This document shows, in pieces, positions 27,228 to 35,309 of a stretch of DNA of 64,000 nt. The DNA comes from Roseivirga sp. (GTDB lineage Bacteria; Bacteroidota; Bacteroidia; Cytophagales; Cyclobacteriaceae): contig JAJCYM010000046.1 in assembly GCA_029262895.1 (NCBI GenBank), positions 1 to 64,000 of the forward strand. Direction: 5' to 3'. Made by a program: the position numbers and the translations under genes. Under the pieces are notes generated by a model. The model did not search any database. It saw only the letters and a list, made by a program, of their open reading frames with translations, and had not been told where the DNA came from. Within the stretch, counting starts at the first letter, position 1, and each line of letters opens with the position of its first letter.

Positions 27228-27601
27228 TGCTGCGCAACCTAATTTATATCGCCATTGGTGGTGCTGCAGGATCAGTGTTGAGGTACCTTATTCAAACCTC
27301 TATACATAAGAATTTTCCAAACGCCTATCCATATGGTACCTTCCTGGTAAATGCGCTAGGCTGTTTTTTGGTCGGCTTTCTTATTAGCTGGGCATCAAAG
27401 GAAAAGCTGATCTCTGAACAGCTTCAACTCCTTTTGATTGTTGGCTTCTGTGGAGGCTTCACCACCTTTTCAACTTTTGCGCAAGAAGGAAATACTTTGC
27501 TTACGCAAGGTAAAGCAGGCTCTGCCTTTATATATATAGGATTAAGTGTTGCCGTGGGAATGGCACTGGCCTACTTGGGCTTCAAACTAGGTAAGAACTA
27601 G
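27227..27601 (+). CDS. crcB: Fluoride ion channel CrcB/FluC
   Basis: Small dual-topology membrane protein that exports fluoride as a dimer. At 124 residues with four hydrophobic helices it is full length. Family motifs seen are IGGAAGSVLRY, YGTFLVNALGCFLVG and GFCGGFTTFSTF; the last includes the sodium and fluoride-coordinating region. It is coupled by a one-base overlap to the upstream membrane-protein gene. No fluoride riboswitch is seen, as there is no leader. Its 3' end overlaps the convergent M42 peptidase gene by 4 bases. Confidence 0.95.
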   Translation: MLRNLIYIAIGGAAGSVLRYLIQTSIHKNFPNAYPYGTFLVNALGCFLVGFLISWASKEKLISEQLQLLLIVGFCGGFTTFSTFAQEGNTLLTQGKAGSAFIYIGLSVAVGMALAYLGFKLGKN

Positions 27602-28653
27602 TGATGTGCCCAGTCATACTTATCCAATCCTTCCAGACATGCAATAAGTAAGTCAATAGACGCCTGTATGTCATCTTTATGGGCCATTTCTATAACCTGA
27701 TGCAGGTGTCTTGTAGGAATAGAGACTGCTCCTGAAATAGCCCCGTTTTTTCCCATTCTTTGTACTCCCGCTGTATCCGTTCCTCCTGCTGTCAGAATCT
27801 CAGGCTGCCACTTTATTTCATTTTTATCCGCGACCTCCTTCATGTATGTCACCATGCGATAATCACAAATAATTGACGCGTCCATAATTTTGATAGCGGT
27901 GCCCTCACCAAGCGATGTAACTTTTTCATGCGGTTGCGCACCTGGCAGGTCAAAAGCAATTGTGGTATCCAAACCAAAACCAAAGTCCGGGTTAATGGTA
28001 TGACTCGAAACATTTGCTCCTCTAATCCCTACTTCTTCCTGGACGGTGAAAACACCATAGACATCATAAGGAGTATCCTTCATGTTTCTTAGGGTCTCTA
28101 TCAAGATAAACACAGATACGCGGTTGTCAATGGATTTACAATTCACGCAATCGCCCATCTCAATCAGTTCCCTCTCTCGCGTAATCGGATCCCCAACTGA
28201 AATCATTTTTTCAACCTCTTCTTTAGTTCGACCCAGGTCAATAAAATAATCCGATACTTTGGCGACTTTGTTGCGCTCATCGGCTGTCATCACATGAATG
28301 GGTTTAGAGCCCATCACGCCTATTACATCCTCTTTGCCGTGAATGATCACCCGCTGTGCTGTTAACGTCTTAGGATCAAAGCCACCCAAAGTGTGGAAAC
28401 GGACAAAGCCGTTGTCGTCAATATGTGAAACTATAAAGCCAATTTCATCCATGTGGGCAGCCACCATCGCTTTTTTGCCACCAGCATTGTCCGAAGCCTT
28501 TTTCAAGGCAATGACGTTTCCCATATTGTCAACAGAAACTTCATCCACGAGTGGAGTAACTTCTCTAAGCACAATAGCCCTAACTCTGGATTCAAAGCCT
28601 GGCGCACCGGCCACTTCACATACTTCCCTTAATAAATCGACATTAATACTCAT
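27598..28653 (-). CDS. M42 family metallopeptidase (glutamyl-aminopeptidase/deblocking type)
   Basis: Cytoplasmic di-metal aminopeptidase, usually a tetrahedral dodecamer. Metal-site motifs are AAHMDEIGF, SIDNRVSVF, TVQEEVGIRGA and GLDTTIAFD, with the C-terminal TRHLHQVIEM. At 351 residues it is full length. It is sometimes annotated as endoglucanase by history, but the motifs are those of a peptidase. It is convergent with crcB and lies 66 bases downstream of the usher-like cluster on the same strand; read-through from that cluster is possible because no terminator is evident between them. Confidence 0.93.
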   Translation of the reverse strand: MSINVDLLREVCEVAGAPGFESRVRAIVLREVTPLVDEVSVDNMGNVIALKKASDNAGGKKAMVAAHMDEIGFIVSHIDDNGFVRFHTLGGFDPKTLTAQRVIIHGKEDVIGVMGSKPIHVMTADERNKVAKVSDYFIDLGRTKEEVEKMISVGDPITRERELIEMGDCVNCKSIDNRVSVFILIETLRNMKDTPYDVYGVFTVQEEVGIRGANVSSHTINPDFGFGLDTTIAFDLPGAQPHEKVTSLGEGTAIKIMDASIICDYRMVTYMKEVADKNEIKWQPEILTAGGTDTAGVQRMGKNGAISGAVSIPTRHLHQVIEMAHKDDIQASIDLLIACLEGLDKYDWAHH

Positions 28654-28719
28654 AGCTCAAATTGAGGTTTCATGCGAAGTTAGAAGATAAATAAACCGAG
28701 AAAACAGAAGTAGGAAAAA

Positions 28720-29274
28720 TTATAAGTCCTCAGCCACCGTGAAGACGATGGTTAGACTATATACACCGGGAGTGTAGGCAATTGTGGGCGTTAGCCGGTA
28801 ATCAATGCGAAATTTGTGTGTGAAAGGGTCAGTTTGCGGATTACCAGGGTCGTTGGTGCCTATGCCTGAACTCGTTAATGGATCATCAGCTCCTGAACCA
28901 ATAAGATATATCGGGGATGAATTGTCCTGCAATTGGAAGAATGAACTTTGCTGAGAAGTGCCACCTGGGCTGACAGCCCTTATTTCCAAAATGCTTACGG
29001 GAACTACGTTAGTACCTGCACTTGAATAGGCACTTAACACGTCCCATTCACCGGGGGTAGTGGTCTGAGTGCCCACATATAAATCCCATTCTGCAGTTGA
29101 TTCAATTTGGAACTCTGAAGCACTTGCCATGATCACACCATTATTGTATTGGCGTATTGTATTAAAGGTAAAATCAAGCATCGTCCCTCTTGTCATGGTA
29201 ATATCCAGCGTTTGGGCCAGAACATAAGAGGGTGATAGGGCAAACAGCAATATGAAGCCTAGGCTTCTTAGCAT
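28720..29274 (-). CDS. Exported surface-subunit-like protein 2 (paralogue of the neighbour)
   Basis: About 184 residues from the preferred ATG at 29274, which gives a signal peptide (MLRSLGFILLFALSPSYVLAQ). A reading from 29340 would start inside the terminator hairpin. It is homologous to the product of 29385-29978: both have FxFNxI-x2-Y-x-NG(I/V)I, (V/I)EST-x2-WDLYV, HxFR(I/V)DYR and an identical ending AEDL preceded by G-x-Y-x-L. The fold looks like an all-beta pilin or Ig sandwich without cysteines. The paired C-terminal strand recalls pilin and WxL-type endings. I cannot assign a known family; the role as a structural subunit is inferred from the neighbours. Confidence 0.78.
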   Translation of the reverse strand: MLRSLGFILLFALSPSYVLAQTLDITMTRGTMLDFTFNTIRQYNNGVIMASASEFQIESTAEWDLYVGTQTTTPGEWDVLSAYSSAGTNVVPVSILEIRAVSPGGTSQQSSFFQLQDNSSPIYLIGSGADDPLTSSGIGTNDPGNPQTDPFTHKFRIDYRLTPTIAYTPGVYSLTIVFTVAEDL

Positions 29275-29284
29275 GGTCAAAGTT

Positions 29285-29328
29285 ATAAAATAAATACAAA
29301 AAGAGGTAGTCATAAAACTACCCCTTTT
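29285..29328 (-). terminator. Terminator between the two subunit genes
   Basis: On the minus strand a 12-base stem AAAAGGGGTAGT / ACTACCTCTTTT (one mismatch) with a 6-base loop (plus 29299-29328) is followed by a T-rich tail. It lies between the stop of subunit gene 1 (29385) and the start of subunit gene 2 (29274). It should reduce read-through, so the two subunits would be made in unequal amounts. Confidence 0.7.
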
Positions 29329-29384
29329 ACCAATCAACATAAATCGAACTAACTTATTTACTACGTCTTAGTAAATGATAATTC

Positions 29385-29978
29385 TTATAAGTCTTCTGCC
29401 AACGTATAGATCACGTTCAAGCCATAGTAACCAGCTTGATACTGAGCCGTCAAAGTAGGCACAATTCTATAGTCAACTCTAAAGAAATGTGAACTTGGCG
29501 TAGTCAGGAATGATCCAGAAGCGATTCCGTCACCGGCTGCAACTGTACCTACGATATCTAACCTTGTATCTGTCAACGGAGTAAACGCTGACAAGGCGGA
29601 GCTTCCAGCACCATCAATCACTCTTACTTCTAAAAGCGTTGAAGGAACTGTAGACGTACCAGCAGTTGAAAATGACTGTAACTGAGCCCAGTTAGTAGTC
29701 TCTGCTTGTACATAAAGATCCCAAGGAACAGTAGATTCAACTCTCAATTCCGTAACGTTCGGTTTGATAATACCATTCTCATAGTCTGGAATGCTATTAA
29801 AAGAAAACTCCACATTAGGGTCTGTTGAAAGTGTAAGGTCCAAAACACCTTGAAGGTCCATGGCAACGTAGACGAATTCATTATCGTCTGGCAATACTTG
29901 TGCATCTGCATTGTTTGCAAATGTGAAGGCTATTAATGCCGCTACGGCAAGAGCCTTTAGTCTAAGAACTTTTTTCAT
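29385..29978 (-). CDS. Exported surface-subunit-like protein 1 (pilin-like, unknown family)
   Basis: 197 residues with a signal peptide (residues 1-27, ending NNADAQ). The mature part is acidic, cysteine-free and beta-rich, and shares its blocks (FSFNSIPDYENGII, VESTVPWDLYV, HFFRVDYRIVP and a final YGLNVIYTLAEDL) with the paralogue encoded next. It follows the chaperone-like and usher-like genes, as major pilin genes often do, and a terminator stands directly after it. The C-terminal strand could be the interacting strand in a polymer. No known pilin Pfam is recognised; WxL-type or spore-coat-U-like relations are possible but unproved. Confidence 0.78.
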   Translation of the reverse strand: MKKVLRLKALAVAALIAFTFANNADAQVLPDDNEFVYVAMDLQGVLDLTLSTDPNVEFSFNSIPDYENGIIKPNVTELRVESTVPWDLYVQAETTNWAQLQSFSTAGTSTVPSTLLEVRVIDGAGSSALSAFTPLTDTRLDIVGTVAAGDGIASGSFLTTPSSHFFRVDYRIVPTLTAQYQAGYYGLNVIYTLAEDL

Positions 29979-30052
29979 GAGTATAAATGTTTAGGTTAAA
30001 AGTTTCGACACGTGAATGTATGTACTTATTTTCATATATAAAAATATTCCTC

Positions 30053-30075
30053 GAAAAAAACTTGTGTTTTTTTTC
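30053..30075 (-). terminator. Possible A/T hairpin terminator after the chaperone-like gene
   Basis: GAAAAAAAC and GTTTTTTTTC face each other around a TTGT loop, about 65 bases after the chaperone-like stop. The stem is almost all A-T, so it is weak. It may instead be part of the AT-rich leader of subunit gene 1. Confidence 0.3.
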
Positions 30076-30139
30076 TCCAATCCCCTCATTCCGATCAATT
30101 AAAGCACATTTCATTAATTTATTTATTTTCTATTTTCTA

Positions 30140-30961
30140 CTAATTACCCCTTTCGAGTATATCAATTTCAATTTCAGCTGCTGCAACTTCGTCTCGATTT
30201 CCATAATCCAACACCCCTAAAACGGAGTATTTGCCCGGTGGGAAATCTCTTGGTATCTGAAATGTCACATCACGATTGCTCGCTGGTAATACGGTAAAAC
30301 TCTTGGCACTTAACCGCTTTGTTTCCCCAGTGGTTAAGCTGGTGAGTTCAGCATAGGAATTACATTTCAAGAAAGTTTCACCTATGTTTCTCAATTTCAT
30401 TACCAAAAAGTCATCTGCATAATTGAAGCCTATCACCTCTCCCATTGAGTATGTCGCGCTGGGCGGTGTTTGGAATATATAGACTCCAAAGCGATATGAC
30501 TGATTCAGATTAATGATTAAACCATCCTCGCCTTCTTGCTGCCCCTGCCGTTCTTCAGCCAGCCGTATGTAGGCTACCGACCAACGGGCCATTAAAGCGG
30601 TAGAATCTGTTGGAACGTCCATTACAAGCTCAATTTCCTGCGCTTCCCCTGATTCTAATTCAAAGAATGCCGGAGTTGCGCTAAGCCAATCGGCATTTGA
30701 ACGCGGGGTTTGACCCTTTTCCAAAAATTTACTCTTTCCTGCCCTTGTGGCGTCAAAATCACCAAAATCCACCTGGAACGCATGTTTCTGCGCAGCGTTA
30801 TTGGTAACAGTTATTCTGGCTCGGCCAGTAGCACCAGGGCTCACTTTAAAATTAAGCCGAGTAGGTGATGCCGAGATTTTCTGCGCCTGGCTCTCAAAAG
30901 CTGCCATTCCTATGAGAAGCACCAGGCCTAAGATTCGCATTGCTTTATAAATTCGATTCAT
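30140..30961 (-). CDS. Periplasmic chaperone-like Ig-domain protein
   Basis: About 273 residues from ATG 30961 (30982 and 30940 also possible), with a signal peptide ending FESQAQ. The mature start ISASPTRLNFKVSPGATGRA plus ITVTNNAAQKHAFQV is the typical first strands of PapD-like or DUF916-like Ig chaperones. A second beta domain follows (about 170-270, ending GKYSVLGVLDYGNRDEVAAAEIEIDILE). There are no membrane segments. It lies 30 bases after the usher-like gene and before the two subunit genes, the order expected of a chaperone-usher-type locus. The match is structural and positional; I see no diagnostic Pfam-level signature. Confidence 0.72.
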   Translation of the reverse strand: MNRIYKAMRILGLVLLIGMAAFESQAQKISASPTRLNFKVSPGATGRARITVTNNAAQKHAFQVDFGDFDATRAGKSKFLEKGQTPRSNADWLSATPAFFELESGEAQEIELVMDVPTDSTALMARWSVAYIRLAEERQGQQEGEDGLIINLNQSYRFGVYIFQTPPSATYSMGEVIGFNYADDFLVMKLRNIGETFLKCNSYAELTSLTTGETKRLSAKSFTVLPASNRDVTFQIPRDFPPGKYSVLGVLDYGNRDEVAAAEIEIDILERGN

Positions 30962-30991
30962 TGTGTTGTTGATTAGTCCCACTGTCGATTG

Positions 30992-33904
30992 TTATTTGTC
31001 TTTGTCTTTATTGAAATTTCTAATGTTGGCCTTCCTCCTTTTTTCAATCAGGTAAAAAGTCACCTCATATTTCATATCTGAATTATCTATCCCCAATGTG
31101 TACGAAGGTTGAGCAAATTCAAATTGCTGATCTACCGCGTTTTGATTAACTCTGATCGTGTATTGTCCGAAAGGCACATAAATCCTGAAGTCTCCTCCCT
31201 TTCCGGTCAGACCTTCATAGGTGTTACCATCTTTGTCTTGTACTGTTACACGTATCCTCGACAGATCCATGCCATTTTCTCCAACGGATGAAAATTGTGC
31301 ACGCTGTAGCGTTATTTTTCCGTTGATCTGCGCACCTCGCTTTAATGGAATGAAAACGGTCTTGTCCTTATCCAAAACCGTTGAAACGTCTCCAGTCTTA
31401 AACCAGCCATCAAGGCTTGTCAGTAAACGGCTCTTAATCTCATAGCGCTCTGTGATCAAATTTCTAAAAAAAACAGATCCTACAGAATTCGTCATAAGGG
31501 TCTCTCCATTTACCGTAATTAGTGCATTGCTTACAAAAGCTTCTCCCTTATCCCTTAGGTTGTTGCCATTAAGATCTTTAAAGACTACGACTTCAAGTTC
31601 ATAGTTCTTGTTACCTGGTTTAGGCAGGTTGAATTGTTTTTTAACTCCCATTCTCAGGAAAAAATTGGTTTGAGAGAATGTGTTAAAAGCATTATCTCCA
31701 AAACCCAGATTCAACGGACTCTCTCCCTGATTCAAACTTAGCATTTCCATACTCAGGGTGAATTCCATTCCCTTTTTGGAATAATAGGTCATGACTGGAG
31801 AAAAGTTAAACCTCCATCTTGCCAGAAGAGATTCGAATGCGGTATTCAAAAGGGGTCTCAAAGAAATTCGGGCCTTTTTGAAATTGAATGTCGCAAAACC
31901 CGAAATAAAGATGGATTGTGGTGTAATCCCATCCTCAATCACTCTCAGATTGTCCAGCACATTGAATGGGCCGTAATAGTAACGGGCTGTGACATTCAGA
32001 TTCTTATATCGCAGAGAGTTTTCCAATCTGGTCACCAAATAAGGCTTGATATCGAAATCCTTGGCCTTTACCATTCCAGTGAAAAAGCGGGTAAACAACC
32101 GCACGCTCGAGCTATTGTTAGTTGAAAATGTGATACCGGCTCCATAGGTCAAGGTCCTTAGTCCCAAAACCTCATCATCTTGAACTCTTGGGAAGGCTAT
32201 GAAATTCCCCGCCTCGGATTTCCAACCGTAACGGGCTTCATAGGTACTCCTCTTGTATTTGTTAACCGGGAACAAAAAGCCTTTACTGTATATTTCAGCG
32301 ACTCTTGTATTCAAATTTGCCCTAAAAGCAACATGTCTTTCACCACCCAAATCATAACGGAAATTGGTATTCAAAGAGGTAACCCCTCTATACTGGGAAA
32401 GGTAATTTGAACTATTGTATCTGACCTGAGAGCTAATAACAACACCCTTTACAGTACCGGAATACCTGGCACTCAACCCAAAACCTGTGGTGCCAAAGGG
32501 GGTGGATGTCTTGTGACTCTCGTTTGAAAAACCTGCTTTAAGTCTCACAATATGTTTACCCGGTAATCTGTAATCCAACCTAACGGTACCCAAGGTTCCG
32601 TCAATTTGATTGAATTCATCTTGGCGATAAACACCTTGCACCTGTACTTGCATACCATTGCCAGCCATGTATCTGACTTCGGTGCCATAAGTCACCAGGT
32701 CGTTTTGAATGTTTCCGTTTTGGGGACGCATGGTAAAAATTCCACCAACCCGAAACTTACCAAGTTTATAAGACCCTCGTACTCCTCTTCCACTAACCAG
32801 CACCTCCATATTCTGACCAATGTCTCCCAAGGCAACCAACAATTTTGGACTGGTATACTGAGCAAAGCGATAGGATCCGAGAAATTTGGTCCCGGTAAAA
32901 GCACTATTGGAGATGATGGTTTGAAAGTAGTATCTAAGGTTTTTATCCCTTCCCAGGTCAACATCGCCATTGAGATCCAATGTGAAATTGGTGAATTGCG
33001 AAAGGATGTTGTAAGAGTTGAATTCTACGTTTAGCGGAATCGTAGAACTTCCCTCTGTGCTTTCAAATTGCTTTGAATCGCTCAGCTTCTTGATATCCAC
33101 TCTACCACTCCAGGATCGCTCACCGGCATTGTCCTTTACACCAACATTGATCTTAAACAAGTTCTCGATAGTTGCTTTTCGAGAAATAAGCGGTTTTGAG
33201 TCAAAAAAGCCCTTTTTCTCCTCATCCTCACCCAACCTAGCAATAATGGTGATGATAGTATCAGCGTCAACAGGCAGCAATGCTGAAAAAGTATTTTCGG
33301 CAAAGGGGTTTCCAAAAGCATCCGAAACACGCACTTTGGAGTCAGGTGCAATCAGCACAGTTACCGTTTCCGCTGAGTTTCCGGAGTTCTTCAGATTCAG
33401 CTCAAAACTGGTACTATCCCCATCACTTGGGAAAAATATCTGTTTATTCAAGATATCGGCCTGCCAACTTGATATCCGCTTCAGTTCCATAGACCAGGGT
33501 GCTGATGCCAGTTGAACTCCGGCCGTTGTATAAGCAGACGCATTCACAAAATAATTAACGTTACCTAGGGCGTCCTTAGGAGGGACAATGCGAGTGGGGA
33601 TGAATAGCGAATCGCCTGAACGTACGGAAAACACCTTCTTGGGGTCAACAAGGCTCCTCCAATTTGTGGGACCAGCCAATTCCAAATTGAAAACGATAGT
33701 TCGACCAGAACGATTTACTGCTTTTACAACGTTTGAAGCTACCTGATTTACGGAACCTGAAGTGGTTTTTTTAAGAAAATCTAGCGTGAAGCCATTGGCT
33801 GCCGCACTAGATTGACCATTTGAGTGAAATGAAATGGCCAAAAATAATGCACCAATTACAGTACAGGAGAGAAGCCTCCCAAGCCTGAATGGACGCGTAG
33901 TCAA
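30992..33904 (-). CDS. Large usher-like outer-membrane barrel protein
   Basis: 970 residues with a signal peptide (ends HSNGQ). Residues about 30-260 contain two Ig-like domains (NRSGRTIVFNLELAGPTNW, FELNLKNSGNSAETVTVLI). Residues about 280-770 are alternating beta strands typical of a large outer-membrane barrel (LRYYFQTIISNSAF, LRYKNLNVTARYYYGPFN). Residues about 775-840 hold an SdrD-B-like domain with VVFKDLNGNNLRDKGEAF, and about 850-945 a second carboxypeptidase-regulatory-like domain (FRIYVPFGQYTIRVN). Barrel plus soluble beta domains at both ends parallels fimbrial ushers, but no FimD-type signature is seen. It heads the four-gene cluster and has a promoter at 33938-33972. A secretion pore role is inferred. 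Confidence 0.72.
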   Translation of the reverse strand: MTTRPFRLGRLLSCTVIGALFLAISFHSNGQSSAAANGFTLDFLKKTTSGSVNQVASNVVKAVNRSGRTIVFNLELAGPTNWRSLVDPKKVFSVRSGDSLFIPTRIVPPKDALGNVNYFVNASAYTTAGVQLASAPWSMELKRISSWQADILNKQIFFPSDGDSTSFELNLKNSGNSAETVTVLIAPDSKVRVSDAFGNPFAENTFSALLPVDADTIITIIARLGEDEEKKGFFDSKPLISRKATIENLFKINVGVKDNAGERSWSGRVDIKKLSDSKQFESTEGSSTIPLNVEFNSYNILSQFTNFTLDLNGDVDLGRDKNLRYYFQTIISNSAFTGTKFLGSYRFAQYTSPKLLVALGDIGQNMEVLVSGRGVRGSYKLGKFRVGGIFTMRPQNGNIQNDLVTYGTEVRYMAGNGMQVQVQGVYRQDEFNQIDGTLGTVRLDYRLPGKHIVRLKAGFSNESHKTSTPFGTTGFGLSARYSGTVKGVVISSQVRYNSSNYLSQYRGVTSLNTNFRYDLGGERHVAFRANLNTRVAEIYSKGFLFPVNKYKRSTYEARYGWKSEAGNFIAFPRVQDDEVLGLRTLTYGAGITFSTNNSSSVRLFTRFFTGMVKAKDFDIKPYLVTRLENSLRYKNLNVTARYYYGPFNVLDNLRVIEDGITPQSIFISGFATFNFKKARISLRPLLNTAFESLLARWRFNFSPVMTYYSKKGMEFTLSMEMLSLNQGESPLNLGFGDNAFNTFSQTNFFLRMGVKKQFNLPKPGNKNYELEVVVFKDLNGNNLRDKGEAFVSNALITVNGETLMTNSVGSVFFRNLITERYEIKSRLLTSLDGWFKTGDVSTVLDKDKTVFIPLKRGAQINGKITLQRAQFSSVGENGMDLSRIRVTVQDKDGNTYEGLTGKGGDFRIYVPFGQYTIRVNQNAVDQQFEFAQPSYTLGIDNSDMKYEVTFYLIEKRRKANIRNFNKDKDK

Positions 33905-33937
33905 AATAAGTTAGTTCTTTGGTGTTAGGTAACTGAT

Positions 33938-33972
33938 CAAATATAGATAATGAACATCTAAATTCCTACAAA
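33938..33972 (-). promoter_or_regulatory. Promoter of the usher-like operon
   Basis: Read on the minus strand: TTTG (plus 33969-33972), a 23-base spacer, then TATATTTG (plus 33938-33945). This is the Bacteroidota -33/-7 pattern at the long end of the accepted spacing, with the -7 element 34 bases before the usher-like start codon. Confidence 0.65.
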
Positions 33973-34344
33973 TAAACAGCCCATAAACTGCTTATAATCA
34001 CCGATTTGAGCCTGTAATAATAATTCTTAGCTGTGAAATGCAATTTCACATATGGAAAACTCTAAAAAAATTCGACCAGAATCGTAAGGAATAACCCCTT
34101 ATGCCTGAAAAACAGCACAGATCAGAAGGCTTAAAGGACTCAACTAGGATTGTTAAATCAGGCGTTGTTGGATCTAAAGTTGTGGAACCCCGATTAGCGA
34201 TGTATGTATGCTTCAAAAAATGAATGTTCTACTTAAAAGCGGAAATTTTGCATTTCCCTCAGAATTTACTTCTCTGCCCTCTAAAAGAAGTTTTGATTGT
34301 GTGTTGGCTTTTTGATTGAAGAATCAGATCAGACGAGGAGTTCT
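33973..34344. other. Intergenic stretch without a confident gene
   Basis: No conserved gene is seen here. The only open frame of note is a 40-residue one at 34101-34223 on the plus strand, with an AAGGA 10 bases upstream of its ATG; it has no recognisable relatives and I do not call it. The rest is AT-rich spacer between the usher-like operon promoter and the tRNA-Leu terminator. Confidence 0.6.
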
Positions 34345-34379
34345 ACAAAAAAGGGGCTGCTTAGTTTAAGCAACCCCTT
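34345..34379 (-). terminator. Terminator of tRNA-Leu
   Basis: Hairpin arms AAGGGGCTGCTT and AAGCAACCCCTT (one mismatch, G-U in RNA) around AGTTT at 34351-34379. On the minus strand it is followed by six T. It lies directly after the tRNA 3' end. Confidence 0.8.
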
Positions 34380-34383
34380 CAAG

Positions 34384-34467
34384 TGCGCGCGAGAAGAGTC
34401 GAACTTCCACGACCCAAAGGTCACCAGCCCCTCAAGCTGGCGCGTCTACCAATTCCGCCACGTGCGC
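34384..34467 (-). tRNA. tRNA-Leu (anticodon GAG)
   Basis: Class II tRNA, 84 bases on the minus strand. The D arm contains TGGCGGAATTGGTAGACGCG. The anticodon stem is CCAGC/GCTGG around TTGAGGG, so the anticodon is GAG (codons CUC and CUU). The long variable arm includes ACCTTTGGGT, and the T arm is GGAAG-TTCGACT-CTTCT. Discriminator A is followed by CTT, so CCA is not encoded. The acceptor arms GCGCACG and CGCGCGC pair except for A5 against C68. A terminator follows. Confidence 0.93.
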
Positions 34468-34604
34468 ATTTTTGTGGTATTGAAAAGGACGTCAAAAGTA
34501 GATAAGATTTAAGTGATTTCAAATTCAAATCAACTTGATTGTGCCAATAGCCGTTGTATTTAGCACCTTAATTTTTACATTTAAGGTCTAACAAAAGTCA
34601 ACTC

Positions 34605-35294
34605 ATGAACAACATGAATAGAAGCGCTCTGGTCGGACTCATTTTTGTGGGTATAGGCGCAGTTTTACTCCTGGATAACTTGAGGCTCATCCCATGGCAG
34701 GTAGCCTATTTCATTTTTCAATGGGAAAACATCTTAATAACCTTGGGTATTGTTTTAATCGCCTCCCGTGAGAATAACAAGCCAGGGTATATCCTCCTGG
34801 GTCTCGGGGTCGTTTTCAGTTTGGAAGAATGGCTCAACGTAAATATTAGCATAGGTGACCTTTGGCCCTTGGTGTTTATCGTTATCGGAGCGTTCATCAT
34901 TAGCAGAACACGCAAAACCGATCACGATATCAACTTTCAGGATCAAAGTGACGGCAAAGATGTAATTGAAGATACAGCCATCTTTGGCGGTGGCGATAAG
35001 GTGATTACCAGTGAAAATTTCAAAGGGGGTACCCTCACTGCTATCTGTGGTGGCTCAAATATAGATTTGACTCAAAGTAAAATGGCAGAGGGCCAAAATG
35101 TCATCGATGTATTTTACCTCTTCGGGGGATCGAAAATAAGAGTGCCACAAGATTGGACTATCCACCTCCAAACCACGGGTATATTTGGGGGTATGAGTGA
35201 CAAACGAAAATTCGTAGATTCAAGTACTGACCCTAGTAAAGAATTGTATATCAAGGGAATAGCGATATTTGGTGGTAGTGAAATCACCAACTGA
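34605..35294 (+). CDS. LiaF-like membrane protein
   Basis: 229 residues: four hydrophobic helices in the first 100 residues (LiaI/LiaF-type transmembrane domain, with VGLIFVGIGAVLLLDNLRL and LWPLVFIVIGAFIISR), then a soluble domain with repeated glycine turns (AIFGGGDKV, AICGGSNID, YLFGGSKI, GIFGGMSD, AIFGGSEI), the hallmark of the LiaF C-terminal beta-helix domain. In Firmicutes LiaF damps a cell-wall-stress two-component system; in Bacteroidota the role is unknown and no kinase or regulator gene is adjacent. The gamma-glutamyltransferase gene follows after 15 bases, so they are probably co-transcribed. Confidence 0.85.
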   Translation: MNNMNRSALVGLIFVGIGAVLLLDNLRLIPWQVAYFIFQWENILITLGIVLIASRENNKPGYILLGLGVVFSLEEWLNVNISIGDLWPLVFIVIGAFIISRTRKTDHDINFQDQSDGKDVIEDTAIFGGGDKVITSENFKGGTLTAICGGSNIDLTQSKMAEGQNVIDVFYLFGGSKIRVPQDWTIHLQTTGIFGGMSDKRKFVDSSTDPSKELYIKGIAIFGGSEITN

Positions 35295-35309
35295 CTTAAA
35301 CGAAACCAG

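Noticed and set aside
27227-27601. Search for a fluoride riboswitch at crcB
   Set aside because: crcB starts within the stop codon of the preceding gene, so there is no leader for one.
27598-28653. Endoglucanase (older name for M42 proteins)
   Set aside because: Metal-binding motifs are those of an aminopeptidase; no cellulase domain is seen.
32606-33515. Several plus-strand open frames of 140-165 codons inside the usher-like gene
   Set aside because: They oppose a continuous exported barrel protein and lack signal peptides or domains.
34101-34223. 40-residue open frame on the plus strand between the usher-like operon and the tRNA, with AAGGA upstream
   Set aside because: No recognisable family, no supported promoter or terminator, and the length is possible by chance; kept only as a note in the intergenic entry.
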